Shown here one piece after another: positions 54,189 to 62,479 of a stretch of DNA of 64,000 nucleotides (positions are counted from its first letter, which is position 1; each line of letters starts with the position of its first letter). The translations under genes were made by a program, and so were the position numbers. The notes under the pieces were generated by a model. It was not told the DNA's origin. It saw only the letters and a list, made by a program, of their open reading frames with translations, and searched no databases. Origin of the DNA: Streptomyces asoensis (GTDB lineage Bacteria > Actinomycetota > Actinomycetes > Streptomycetales > Streptomycetaceae); assembly GCF_013085465.1 (NCBI RefSeq), contig NZ_CP049838.1:3224001-3288000 (forward strand), given 5' to 3'.

Positions 54189-55190
54189 ATGGCGAAGATC
54201 AAGCCCAGCAAGGGCTCCCCGTACGCGCGGATCCTCGGGGTCGGCGGCTACCGGCCCGTCCGGGTCGTCCCCAACGAGGTGATCCTCGAGACGATCGACT
54301 CGTCCGACGAGTGGATCCGCTCGCGCTCCGGCATCGAGACCCGGCACTGGGCGAACGACGAGGAGACCGTCGCCGCCATGTCCGTGGAGGCGTCCGGCAA
54401 GGCCATCGCCGACGCCGGGATCAACGCCGCGCAGATCGGCGCGGTGGTCGTGGCGACCGTCTCGCACTTCAAGCAGACGCCGGCCGTCGCCACCGAGATC
54501 GCCGACAAGCTCGGCACGAACAAGGCCGCCGCCTTCGACATCTCGGCCGGCTGCGCGGGCTTCGGCTACGGCCTGACCCTCGCCAAGGGCATGGTCGTCG
54601 AGGGCTCCGCGGAGTACGTCCTCGTGATCGGCGTCGAGCGGCTGTCCGACCTCACCGACCTGGAGGACCGCGCGACGGCCTTCCTGTTCGGCGACGGCGC
54701 GGGCGCGGTCGTGGTCGGCCCGTCCAAGGAGCCGGCGATCGGCCCGACGGTCTGGGGTTCCGAGGGCGACAAGTCGGAGACCATCAAGCAGACCGTGCCG
54801 TGGACGGACTACCGCGACGGCGAGGTCGCCAAGTTCCCCGCGATCACGCAGGAGGGCCAGGCGGTGTTCCGCTGGGCCGTCTTCGAGATGGCGAAGGTCG
54901 CCAAGGAGGCGCTGGACGCCGCCGGCATCACCGCCGACGAACTCGACGTCTTCATCCCGCACCAGGCCAACGAGCGGATCATCGACTCGATGGTGAAGAC
55001 TCTCAAGCTGCCGGAGTCCGTCATGGTCGCCCGTGACGTGCGCACCACCGGCAACACCTCGGCCGCCTCGATCCCGCTCGCGATGGAGCGGCTCCTGGCG
55101 ACCGGCGAGGCGAAGAGCGGCGACACCGCGCTCGTCATCGGATTCGGGGCGGGTCTCGTCTACGCCGCCACTGTCGTTACCCTCCCCTAG
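54189..55190 (+). CDS. fabH: Beta-ketoacyl-ACP synthase III
   Basis: ATG 54189 follows AGGAG 9 bp after fabD (333 aa). The catalytic triad is Cys122 (DISAGCAGFGYGL), His258 (FIPHQANERIIDSM) and Asn289 (RTTGNTSAASIPL). It condenses an acyl-CoA starter, in Streptomyces often branched (isobutyryl or methylbutyryl), with malonyl-ACP to start fatty acid synthesis. The spacing shows tight operon structure. Confidence 0.97.
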   Translation: MAKIKPSKGSPYARILGVGGYRPVRVVPNEVILETIDSSDEWIRSRSGIETRHWANDEETVAAMSVEASGKAIADAGINAAQIGAVVVATVSHFKQTPAVATEIADKLGTNKAAAFDISAGCAGFGYGLTLAKGMVVEGSAEYVLVIGVERLSDLTDLEDRATAFLFGDGAGAVVVGPSKEPAIGPTVWGSEGDKSETIKQTVPWTDYRDGEVAKFPAITQEGQAVFRWAVFEMAKVAKEALDAAGITADELDVFIPHQANERIIDSMVKTLKLPESVMVARDVRTTGNTSAASIPLAMERLLATGEAKSGDTALVIGFGAGLVYAATVVTLP

Positions 55191-55271
55191 GCACTCCGTG
55201 CCGGATCATCCGGTCCGGTGCGGGAGACACCCCATGCCACACCCTCTGGAATATCAAAGAAGGAGCGCCAA

Positions 55272-55520
55272 ATGGCCGCCACTCAGGAAGAGATCGTCGC
55301 CGGTCTCGCCGACATCGTGAACGAGATCGCCGGCATCCCGGTTGAGGACGTCCAGCTGGACAAGTCCTTCACCGACGACCTGGACGTCGACTCGCTGTCC
55401 ATGGTCGAGGTCGTCGTCGCCGCCGAGGAGCGCTTCGAGGTCAAGATCCCGGACGAGGACGTCAAGAACCTCAAGACCGTCGGCGACGCGACGAACTACA
55501 TCCTCAAGAACCAGGCCTGA
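55272..55520 (+). CDS. acpP: Acyl carrier protein of fatty acid synthesis
   Basis: ATG 55272 follows AAGAAGGAGCG (82 aa). The 4'-phosphopantetheine attachment Ser41 lies in DDLDVDSLSMVEVVVAAEER; helices II and III and the C-terminus DVKNLKTVGDATNYILKNQA are typical. It shuttles acyl chains between Fab enzymes. It stands between fabH and fabF, each gap about 80 bp, so it may be separately translated at high level. Confidence 0.98.
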   Translation: MAATQEEIVAGLADIVNEIAGIPVEDVQLDKSFTDDLDVDSLSMVEVVVAAEERFEVKIPDEDVKNLKTVGDATNYILKNQA

Positions 55521-55600
55521 TCCATCGGCCCCCTGGGCTGAACTGCCCCGCCACCCGGCGGTGGCGCCGCTGAATCCTCGTAACGTTGGAGAAAGAATCC

Positions 55601-56881
55601 GTGAGCCCGACCAATCGCACCGTGGTCGTCACCGGTATCGGCGCAACCACACCGCTGGGTGGCGACGCAGCCTCTACCTGGGAGGGTCTGGTCGCCGGTA
55701 AGTCCGGTGTCAAGGTCCTGGAGCATGAGTGGGCGGCCGAGCAGGCCGTCCGTATCGCGGCCCGCGTCGCGGTGGAACCCCTCGAGGTCCTCCCGCGGCC
55801 GCAGGCCCGCAAGCTGGACCGCTCGGCGCAGTTCGCGCTGATCGCGGCCCAGGAAGCCTGGAAGGACGCCGGTTTCTCCGGCAAGGCCGGTGAGGACGGC
55901 AGCGAGGGCGACGTCGACCCCGACCGGCTCGGCGCGGTCATCGCCTCCGGCATCGGCGGCGTCACCACCCTGCTCGACCAGTACGACGTGCTGAAGGAGA
56001 AGGGCGTCCGCCGCGTCTCCCCGCACACCGTGCCCATGCTGATGCCGAACAGCCCCTCCGCCAACGTGGGTCTGCTCGTGGGCGCCCGCGCGGGCGTGCA
56101 CACGCCGGTCTCGGCGTGCGCGTCGGGCGCGGAGGCCATCGGCTACGCCATCGAGATGATCCGCACGGGCCGCGCCGACATCGTGGTCGCCGGCGGTACG
56201 GAGGCGGCGATCCACCCGCTGCCCATCGCCGCGTTCGGCAACATGATGGCGATGTCCAAGAACAACGACGACCCGCAGGGCGCCTCGCGTCCCTACGACG
56301 TCGCCCGCGACGGTTTCGTCATGGGCGAGGGGGCCGGCGTGATCGTCCTGGAGTCCGCCGAGCACGCCGCGCAGCGCGGGGCCCGGGTGTACGCGGAGGC
56401 GGTCGGCCAGGGCATCTCCTCCGACGCCCACGACATCGTGCAGCCGGAGCCCGAGGGCCGCGGTATCGCGCACGCCCTCCAGAACCTGCTGGACAGCACC
56501 GACCTGAACCCGGCGGAGATCGTGCACGTCAACGCGCACGCCACCTCGACGCCGGCCGGTGACGTGGCCGAACTGAAGGCACTGCGCAAGGTGTTCGGTG
56601 ACGACACCGACCACATGGCGATCTCCGCGACCAAGTCGATGACCGGTCATCTGCTGGGTGGCGCGGGCGGCGTGGAGTCCGTCGCGACGGTCCTCGCGCT
56701 GTACAACCGGGTCGCTCCGCCGACCATCAACGTCGAGAACCTCGACCCCGAGGCCGAGGCCGCCGCGGACATCGTGCGGGGCGAGGCGCGCAAGCTGCCC
56801 GTCGAGGGCCGTATCGCCGCCCTGAACGACTCGTTCGGGTTCGGTGGGCACAACGTGGTGCTGGCGTTCCGCACGGTCTGA
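55601..56881 (+). CDS. fabF: Beta-ketoacyl-ACP synthase II
   Basis: GTG 55601 has GGAGAAAG 5 nt upstream (426 aa); an ATG-less extension upstream is not supported. VVVTGIGATTPLGGDAASTW starts the thiolase fold; active-site residues are Cys173 (TPVSACASGAEAIG), His in HVNAHATSTPAGD and Lys/His in ATKSMTGHLLGGAGG. It elongates acyl-ACP with malonyl-ACP. It is the last gene of the fab operon and is followed 19 bp later by a 14-bp terminator stem. Confidence 0.97.
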   Translation: MSPTNRTVVVTGIGATTPLGGDAASTWEGLVAGKSGVKVLEHEWAAEQAVRIAARVAVEPLEVLPRPQARKLDRSAQFALIAAQEAWKDAGFSGKAGEDGSEGDVDPDRLGAVIASGIGGVTTLLDQYDVLKEKGVRRVSPHTVPMLMPNSPSANVGLLVGARAGVHTPVSACASGAEAIGYAIEMIRTGRADIVVAGGTEAAIHPLPIAAFGNMMAMSKNNDDPQGASRPYDVARDGFVMGEGAGVIVLESAEHAAQRGARVYAEAVGQGISSDAHDIVQPEPEGRGIAHALQNLLDSTDLNPAEIVHVNAHATSTPAGDVAELKALRKVFGDDTDHMAISATKSMTGHLLGGAGGVESVATVLALYNRVAPPTINVENLDPEAEAAADIVRGEARKLPVEGRIAALNDSFGFGGHNVVLAFRTV

Positions 56882-56900
56882 GCAGCGCCTGTGGACGACC

Positions 56901-56934
56901 GAAGGGGCCCCACCTGCGAAGGTGGGGCCCCTTC
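56901..56934. terminator. Strong terminator after fabF
   Basis: GAAGGGGCCCCACC (56901-56914) pairs fully with GGTGGGGCCCCTTC (56921-56934) around a TGCGAA loop and is followed by GGGCTTTT. Convergent with the DUF3145 gene, it should act on both strands. Confidence 0.9.
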
Positions 56935-56948
56935 GGGCTTTTCCGCTC

Positions 56949-57443
56949 TCACACGACCTGGTGCAGCCAGCGCACCGGAGCTCCTTCGCCCGCGTATCTG
57001 AAGGGCTCCAGTTCGTCGTCCCACGGCTTGCCGAGGAGCTTGGAGAGTTCGGCCTCCAGGTCCGTCTCGCCGCGCTGGCTGCGCAGCAGGGCCGCGCGCA
57101 GCCGGTCCTCGGGGATGAGGATGTCGCCGTGGATGCCGGTGACGGCGTGGAAGATGCCCAGGTCGGGTGTGCAGCTGTAGCGCTCGCCCTCGGCGGTGGC
57201 GCAGGGCTCGGCGGTGACCTCGAAGCGCAGCAGGTGCCAGCCGCGCAGCGCGGAGGCCAGCTTGGACGCCGTGCCGGCCTCGCCCTTCCAGGAGAACTCC
57301 GAGCGCCAGGTGCCGGGTGCGGCGGGCTGCCGGATCCAGTCGAGGTTGACGCGCGTGCCGAGCACCCCGGCGACGGCCCACTCGACGTGCGGGCACAGCG
57401 CGCGCGGCGCGGAGTGCACGTACAGAACTCCACGTGTCGTCAC
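56949..57443 (-). CDS. DUF3145 domain protein
   Basis: GTG 57443 has GGAGGT 6 nt upstream (164 aa). TTRGVLYVHSAPRALCPHVE and WAVAGVLGTRVNLDWIRQPA are the family start; RSEFSWKGEAGTASKLASALRGW and ILIPEDRLRAALLRSQRGET follow. DUF3145 is confined to actinobacteria and usually lies next to the fab genes, so a role in lipid metabolism or cell division is possible, but no function is known. The frame upstream of GTG has no coding character. Confidence 0.92.
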   Translation of the reverse strand: MTTRGVLYVHSAPRALCPHVEWAVAGVLGTRVNLDWIRQPAAPGTWRSEFSWKGEAGTASKLASALRGWHLLRFEVTAEPCATAEGERYSCTPDLGIFHAVTGIHGDILIPEDRLRAALLRSQRGETDLEAELSKLLGKPWDDELEPFRYAGEGAPVRWLHQVV

Positions 57444-57704
57444 CGGGACCTCCGGGCAGAGCGGGACAGTCTTGCAGGCCGGCATGGCTGCGGTGGCAGG
57501 CAGCCGCGTTGATGGCGAGGCTACCGTGCGGCGGCGCAAGGAGTGTGACGTACCGTCGGTCCCAGTGCCGTGAAACCTCCGCCATTCACTCGGCAGGACG
57601 CCTGTACGGGCGTGAGGCGTTCCATCTTGTGGGTGTGATTCGCCGGGAACTCCCGTGCGTTGTCATAGGGGGCGTTGTTCGAGGAGTGAGGGGAACACCA
57701 GCGG

Positions 57705-58607
57705 ATGCGGAAACGGAACCGGCACGCGCGGGCCGTGCTCGCGGGCACGACGGCGGCCGTCCTGGGCCTGGCCGGCTGTGACGCGATGGGGGGCGGCGAC
57801 GCCGAGGGGTCCTCGGGCACCCACGCCCGGGAGGCGAAGCCTTCGCCGTCGCCGACCCCGTTGTGGGACTCCAGCCCGTCCTCGGTGGCGGCGGTGGGCG
57901 ACTCCATCACGCGTGGCTTCGACGCGTGTACGGTGCTCGCGGACTGCCCCGAGGTGTCCTGGGCCACCGGCGCCAGCACCGAGGTGAACAGCCTCGCCGT
58001 CCGGCTGCTGGGCGCGGCGAAGGCGGCCACGCACAGCTGGAACTACGCGGCGACCGGGGCGCGGATGGCGGACCTGCCGGCCCAGATGGCCCAGGCGGCG
58101 GCCGAGAAACCGCAGTTGGTGACGGTGATGGCGGGGGCGAACGACGCGTGCCGGGAGTCGGCGGCGGCGATGACGTCGGTGGCCGACTTCCGCGCGGAGT
58201 TCCAGGACGCGCTGAGCACGCTGCGCCGCGCGCTGCCGAAGACGCAGGTGTATGTGACGAGTGTGCCGAACCTGAAGCGGCTGTGGTCGCAGGGGCGGAC
58301 GAACGTGCTGGGCAAGCAGGTGTGGAAGCTGGGTCTGTGCCCGTCGATGCTGGGCGACGCGGACGCGCTGGACGCGGCGGCGACCGCGCGGCGGGAGACC
58401 GTGCAGAAGCGGGTGGAGGACTACAACTCGGTGCTGGCGGAGGTCTGCGCGAAGGACGTGCGGTGCCGGTTCGACGGCGGGGCGGTGTACGACTTCAGGT
58501 TCGGCACCGACCAGTTGAGCCACTGGGACTGGTTCCACCCGAGCAAGGACGGGCAGGCGCGGCTCGCTGAGCTGGCCTATCAGGGGGTCACGGCGAAGGC
58601 GTCGTGA
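57705..58607 (+). CDS. SGNH/GDSL hydrolase, lipoprotein
   Basis: ATG 57705 (300 aa) with GGGAACACCAGCG upstream. MRKRNRHARAVLAGTTAAVL then GLAGC gives a lipobox Cys at residue ~25; a Ser/Pro linker follows. The SGNH blocks are AAVGDSITRGFDAC (Ser nucleophile), VMAGANDACRES (Asn), and WDWFHPSKDGQARLA (Asp-His). It is exported and lipid-anchored, hydrolysing ester bonds of lipids, acyl sugars or phenolic esters. Confidence 0.93.
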   Translation: MRKRNRHARAVLAGTTAAVLGLAGCDAMGGGDAEGSSGTHAREAKPSPSPTPLWDSSPSSVAAVGDSITRGFDACTVLADCPEVSWATGASTEVNSLAVRLLGAAKAATHSWNYAATGARMADLPAQMAQAAAEKPQLVTVMAGANDACRESAAAMTSVADFRAEFQDALSTLRRALPKTQVYVTSVPNLKRLWSQGRTNVLGKQVWKLGLCPSMLGDADALDAAATARRETVQKRVEDYNSVLAEVCAKDVRCRFDGGAVYDFRFGTDQLSHWDWFHPSKDGQARLAELAYQGVTAKAS

Positions 58608-58622
58608 TTTATGGTTTCGCTC

Positions 58623-59600
58623 ATGAGCGAACACTTCGGAACACTTTCCGACGGCACTGAGGTGCACCGCTGGACTTTGGAGCGGGCGGGCACGCGGGTG
58701 CGGGTCCTTTCGTACGGCGGGATCGTGCAGTCCGTCGAGGTCCCGGACCGGGACGGGCGCGCGGCGAACGTGGTGTTGGGGTTCGCGGACCTGGAGGGCT
58801 ATCTCGCGCACCCGGAGCCCTTCCTCGGCGCGCTGATCGGCCGGTACGCCAACCGGATCGCGCACGCGCGCTTCCCGCTGGACGACGTGACGTACGCGCT
58901 GGAGCCGAACAACGCGCCGAACTCCCTGCACGGCGGCGCGCACGGCTTCGACAAGCGGGTGTGGGACGTCCGGCCGGTCGAGCACGGGCTGCGGCTCAGC
59001 CGGGTCGCGCCGCACGGCGAGGAGGGCTTCCCGGGCCGCCTCGAGGTCACGGCGACGTACACGCTCGACGCGTCGGGGGCGCTGCGGTTCGTGTACGAGG
59101 CGGTCACGGACGCGCCGACGGTGGTGAACCTGACCAACCACAGCTACTTCAACCTGGGCGGTCCGGGGAGCGGCGGCGCGGGCGGCCACGAGCTGCGGCT
59201 GGCCGCCTCCCGGTACACGCCGGTGGACGCGGACCTGATCCCGACGGGTGAGCTCGCGCAGGTGGCGGACGGCCGCTTCGACTTCCGTTCGGCCCGCAAG
59301 GTCGGCGCCGGCTACGACCACAACTTCGTGCTCGACAAGGGCGTCACGGACACCCCGGTCGAGGTGGCCGAGCTGCACGATCCGGCGTCCGGGCGGGTGC
59401 TGACGGTGGCGACGACCGAGCCGGGGCTCCAGCTGTACACCGCCGACCACCTGGGCGAGCCCTTCGAGCCCGGCGAGGGCGTCGCGCTGGAGACCCAGCA
59501 CTTCCCCGACTCGCCGAACCGGCCGGAGTTCCCGAGCACCGAGCTGCGGCCGGGGGCCGCGTACCGGTCGGAGACGGTGTACGGCTTCTCGGTCCGGTAG
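58623..59600 (+). CDS. galM: Aldose 1-epimerase
   Basis: The start ATG 58623 (MSEHFGTLSDGTEVHRW, 325 aa) is preferred over ATG 58611; neither has a good RBS and the mRNA may be leaderless (TATGGT upstream). LGALIGRYANRIAHARF, NSLHGGAHGFDKRVWDV (His), LTNHSYFNLGG (second His), GYDHNFVLDK (Asp) and LETQHFPDSPNRPEFPS (Glu) are the mutarotase active-site blocks. It interconverts alpha and beta anomers of hexoses. It converges on the GH3 glucosidase. Confidence 0.95.
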   Translation: MSEHFGTLSDGTEVHRWTLERAGTRVRVLSYGGIVQSVEVPDRDGRAANVVLGFADLEGYLAHPEPFLGALIGRYANRIAHARFPLDDVTYALEPNNAPNSLHGGAHGFDKRVWDVRPVEHGLRLSRVAPHGEEGFPGRLEVTATYTLDASGALRFVYEAVTDAPTVVNLTNHSYFNLGGPGSGGAGGHELRLAASRYTPVDADLIPTGELAQVADGRFDFRSARKVGAGYDHNFVLDKGVTDTPVEVAELHDPASGRVLTVATTEPGLQLYTADHLGEPFEPGEGVALETQHFPDSPNRPEFPSTELRPGAAYRSETVYGFSVR

Positions 59601-59623
59601 GGCCGCGGGCGCCCGGCGTGGCG

Positions 59624-59654
59624 CGCGGTGGAAAAGATCGCGGTGGAAAAGATG
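59624..59654. repeat. Two tandem copies of a 15-bp unit
   Basis: GCGGTGGAAAAGATC is followed directly by GCGGTGGAAAAGATG in the spacer between galM and the GH3 gene. A duplication of no evident function. Confidence 0.7.
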
Positions 59655-59656
59655 TT

Positions 59657-59690
59657 GCCCCGGTCCAGGGGTCAGGTCCCGGACCGGGGC
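59657..59690. terminator. Bidirectional terminator between galM and GH3 gene
   Basis: GCCCCGGTCC (59657-59666) pairs with GGACCGGGGC (59681-59690) around a 14-nt loop that contains a further short pairing (AGGG/TCCC-like). It sits between two convergent genes. Confidence 0.75.
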
Positions 59691-59715
59691 TGTCGGTGGG
59701 GCGACGGGCGCCGGT

Positions 59716-62136
59716 TCACACGTTAATCGTCGCGGTGATCCTGCGGTCGGCGATCGAGCGGCCCACCTGGATTTCGTACGAACCTTTCACAAAGGACCAA
59801 CGGTGGTCCGCCTCGTCCCACACCTCGAAGGCGCGGTCCGGGATCTCCACGGTGACCTCGGCGCTCTCCCCCGGGCCCGCCTCGACACCGGCGAAGCCGG
59901 CCAGCCAGCGGGCCGGGCGTTCGGGCGCCGGGGCCGTCCCGGTGGGGGCGAGGTAGACCTGCACGACCTCGCGCCCCGGGCGCGCGCCGCTGTTGCGGAT
60001 CCGCACGGTGACCGTGGAGCCCGTGATGTCGACCGACTCGTACGTCCAGTCGGTGTAGCCGAGGCCGTGGCCGAAGGGGTGGACCGGGGTGCGGTGTGCC
60101 TTCTCCCAGGCGCGGTAGCCGATGAAGACGCCCTCGGTGTAGGCGAGTTCGCCGTCGGTGGGGGTGACCTCGGTGACGGGGGCGTCGTCGAGGGAGCCCC
60201 AGGTGGTGGGGAGCCGGCCGCCGGGTTCGTGGGCGCCCGTCAGGACGTCCGCCAGGGCCGCTCCGCCCTCCTGGCCGGGGAACCAGGTGAGCAGGACGGC
60301 CGCGACGTCCTCGCGCCACGGCAGCTCCACCGGGGAGCCCGCGTTGACGACCACGACGGTGTTCGGGTTGGCGGCGGCGACGGCACGGACCAGGTCGTCC
60401 TGCCGGCCGGGGAGGCGGAGGTCCTTGCGGTCGAAGCCCTCGGACTCGACGCGTTCGGTGGTGGCGACCACGACGACGGCCGTGTCGGCGGCCCGCGCCG
60501 CCTCGACCGCCTCGGCGATCAGCTCGTCGGGGTCGCGCTGCGGCTCCTGGTGGGCCAGGGCGAAGGCGATGGCCTTGAAGGGGACGCCTTCGGGGAGCGC
60601 GAAGACGTGGGTGAGCGAGACCTCGACCGGTTCACCGGCGGTCAGTCGGGCCTCGGCGCGGGGCACCGGGGCGCCGAAGAACGCCTCGAAGGGGTCGCTG
60701 TCGTCGGCGGGACGCTGGACGTCGTCGTAGTACGTCGTCCCGGCGACGGTGAGGGTGAAGCCGCCCGTGCCCTTGATGCCGAAGGTGTGCGGGCCGCTCT
60801 CGCGCGGGGTGAAGGTGCCGGTCAGTCGGACCGTGTGGACGGTGTCGTGGGTGACGCCCTCGGGGAGGTCGGTGCCCATCCACTGGATCTGGCCGTTCGG
60901 CGCGGACCGGGTGCCGATGACGTTGCCGGCGGCGTCGCGGCAGACCGCCCGCAGCGCGAAGCCCTTGTCGGCGACGGCGAGTTCGGTGGTGGGGTCGGCA
61001 CCGACGGCATAGCCGAGGGTGCCTTCGGGGAGCGCGGCGGTGAGGCCGTCGAGCGGGGAGACCGTGCGGGCCGGGAAGACGGTCGCGGAGCCGCCGCCGA
61101 GGATCCGGGCGTCGCGGGCGGCCGCGCCGATGAGGGCGACGGTGCCGGGCCTGAGCGGCAGCGCGCCGTCCTCGTTGCGGACCAGGACGAAGGAGCGGCG
61201 GGCCAGTTCGCGGGCCAGGGCCTCGCCGTCGACGGGGGCGGGCGGGCGGGTGACGGCCGGTTCGACGTTCGCGAGGGCGCCGACGCGGGCGGCCAGGCGC
61301 AGGACGCGGCGTACGGCCTCGTCGACCTCGGACTCGTCGAGCCGGCCGTCGCGTACCGCCTCCGCGAGGGCCTCGCCGTAGACGGTCCGCGGTCCGGGCA
61401 TGGCGACGTCGAGGCCGCCCCTCAACGCGCCCACGGTGTCGCGGGCGGCCATCCAGTCGGAGACGTTGATGCCGTCGAAGCCCCATGCGTCGCGCAGGAC
61501 CTCGTTCACGAGGTGGTGGTGCTCGGTCATCGTCGTGCCGTTGACCGTGTTGTAGGCGGTCATGATGCCCCAGGGGCGGGCGTTCTCGACGATGGCCTCG
61601 AAGGGGGCCAGGTACAGCTCGCGCAGGGCGCGTTCACCGACCACGTTGTTCACGGTGAAGCGGTCGGTCTCGGCGTCGTTGGCGACGAAGTGCTTGACGG
61701 TGGTGCCGACACCGCCGGACTGGACGCCGTTCACATAGCCCGCGCCGATCACCCCCGTCAGACAGGGATCCTCGCTGTAGGCCTCGAAGTGACGGCCGCC
61801 GAGCGGGGAGCGGTGCAGGTTGATCGTGGGGGCCAGCAGGACGTGGACGCCCTTGCGGCGGGCCTCCTGGGCCAGGAGGACGCCGGCGCGGTGGGCGAGT
61901 TCCGGGTCCCAGGTGGCCGCGAGGGCGGTCGGGGAGGGCAGCGCGACGGAGGGGTCGTCGGCGGTCCAGCGCACACCCCGGACGCCCACGGGGCCGTCGG
62001 ACATGACGAGGGACTTCAGTCCGATCTCCGGCAGCTCGGGCAGCGACCACGAGTCCTGGCCGGCCAGCAGCCGGGTCTTGGCGTCCAGATCGAGTGTGCC
62101 GAGGGCCGTCTCGACGGCCGTCTCCACTTCCGCCAT
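59716..62136 (-). CDS. GH3 beta-glucosidase with PA14 insert
   Basis: ATG 62136 follows GAGGAGG (806 aa). The GH3 N-domain has GVHVLLAPTINLHRSPLGGR, GTTVKHFVANDAETDR and the nucleophile Asp227 in DGINVSDWMAARD. A PA14 domain (~390-530; SGPHTFGIKGTGGFTLTVAG) is inserted in the C-terminal sandwich, which holds the acid/base Glu566 in RVESEGFDRKDLRLPGRQ, and a fibronectin-III-like domain ends the protein. No signal peptide, so it probably acts on imported beta-glucosides. Such enzymes are usually under LacI control; no LacI gene is here. Confidence 0.96.
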   Translation of the reverse strand: MAEVETAVETALGTLDLDAKTRLLAGQDSWSLPELPEIGLKSLVMSDGPVGVRGVRWTADDPSVALPSPTALAATWDPELAHRAGVLLAQEARRKGVHVLLAPTINLHRSPLGGRHFEAYSEDPCLTGVIGAGYVNGVQSGGVGTTVKHFVANDAETDRFTVNNVVGERALRELYLAPFEAIVENARPWGIMTAYNTVNGTTMTEHHHLVNEVLRDAWGFDGINVSDWMAARDTVGALRGGLDVAMPGPRTVYGEALAEAVRDGRLDESEVDEAVRRVLRLAARVGALANVEPAVTRPPAPVDGEALARELARRSFVLVRNEDGALPLRPGTVALIGAAARDARILGGGSATVFPARTVSPLDGLTAALPEGTLGYAVGADPTTELAVADKGFALRAVCRDAAGNVIGTRSAPNGQIQWMGTDLPEGVTHDTVHTVRLTGTFTPRESGPHTFGIKGTGGFTLTVAGTTYYDDVQRPADDSDPFEAFFGAPVPRAEARLTAGEPVEVSLTHVFALPEGVPFKAIAFALAHQEPQRDPDELIAEAVEAARAADTAVVVVATTERVESEGFDRKDLRLPGRQDDLVRAVAAANPNTVVVVNAGSPVELPWREDVAAVLLTWFPGQEGGAALADVLTGAHEPGGRLPTTWGSLDDAPVTEVTPTDGELAYTEGVFIGYRAWEKAHRTPVHPFGHGLGYTDWTYESVDITGSTVTVRIRNSGARPGREVVQVYLAPTGTAPAPERPARWLAGFAGVEAGPGESAEVTVEIPDRAFEVWDEADHRWSFVKGSYEIQVGRSIADRRITATINV

Positions 62137-62479
62137 CGCGGCGCCTCCTCGTTCGCAATTCACGGACGCTTCCATCCTGCCCTCGGCGGCCTGCGAGCGA
62201 ATCAAAGGCGCAACCACCGATCGAGCACCCCCGCGGCGAGCAACCACGTCCCCGTGGCTGCCGGGTGAGGACGACCCCGACCGGTCGGCCTGGGGCGCGG
62301 GTACCGCCGCCACCTCCACCCCCACCTCGATCCGCGCCTCGGGGCGGACGTTCGTCACCGCACTGCGGGAGGCGGCGACCACGATCCCAGGCGCCATGGC
62401 GTAGACCACTTCCGGCACGGGATACTTCCGCCGTCCCACCCCACGCTCTCCCCCACAGCGACGGAAGGACCCGCACCCC
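62137..62479. other. Divergent spacer with coding-like stretch
   Basis: Between the divergent GH3 and peptidase-like genes 343 bp keep strong third-position GC bias on the minus strand (APGIVVAASRSAVTNVRPEA) but no start with RBS or intact domain is visible. It may be a gene relic or chance in GC-rich DNA. Promoters of both genes must lie here. Confidence 0.4.

Noticed and set aside
57540..57704. Possible small gene upstream of the SGNH hydrolase
   Set aside because: Short frames exist on both strands but none has an RBS or gene-like composition; it is a divergent promoter region.
59803..62268. 821-aa plus-strand frame
   Set aside because: It is antisense to the GH3 glucosidase and of Gly/Asp/Val-rich shadow composition.
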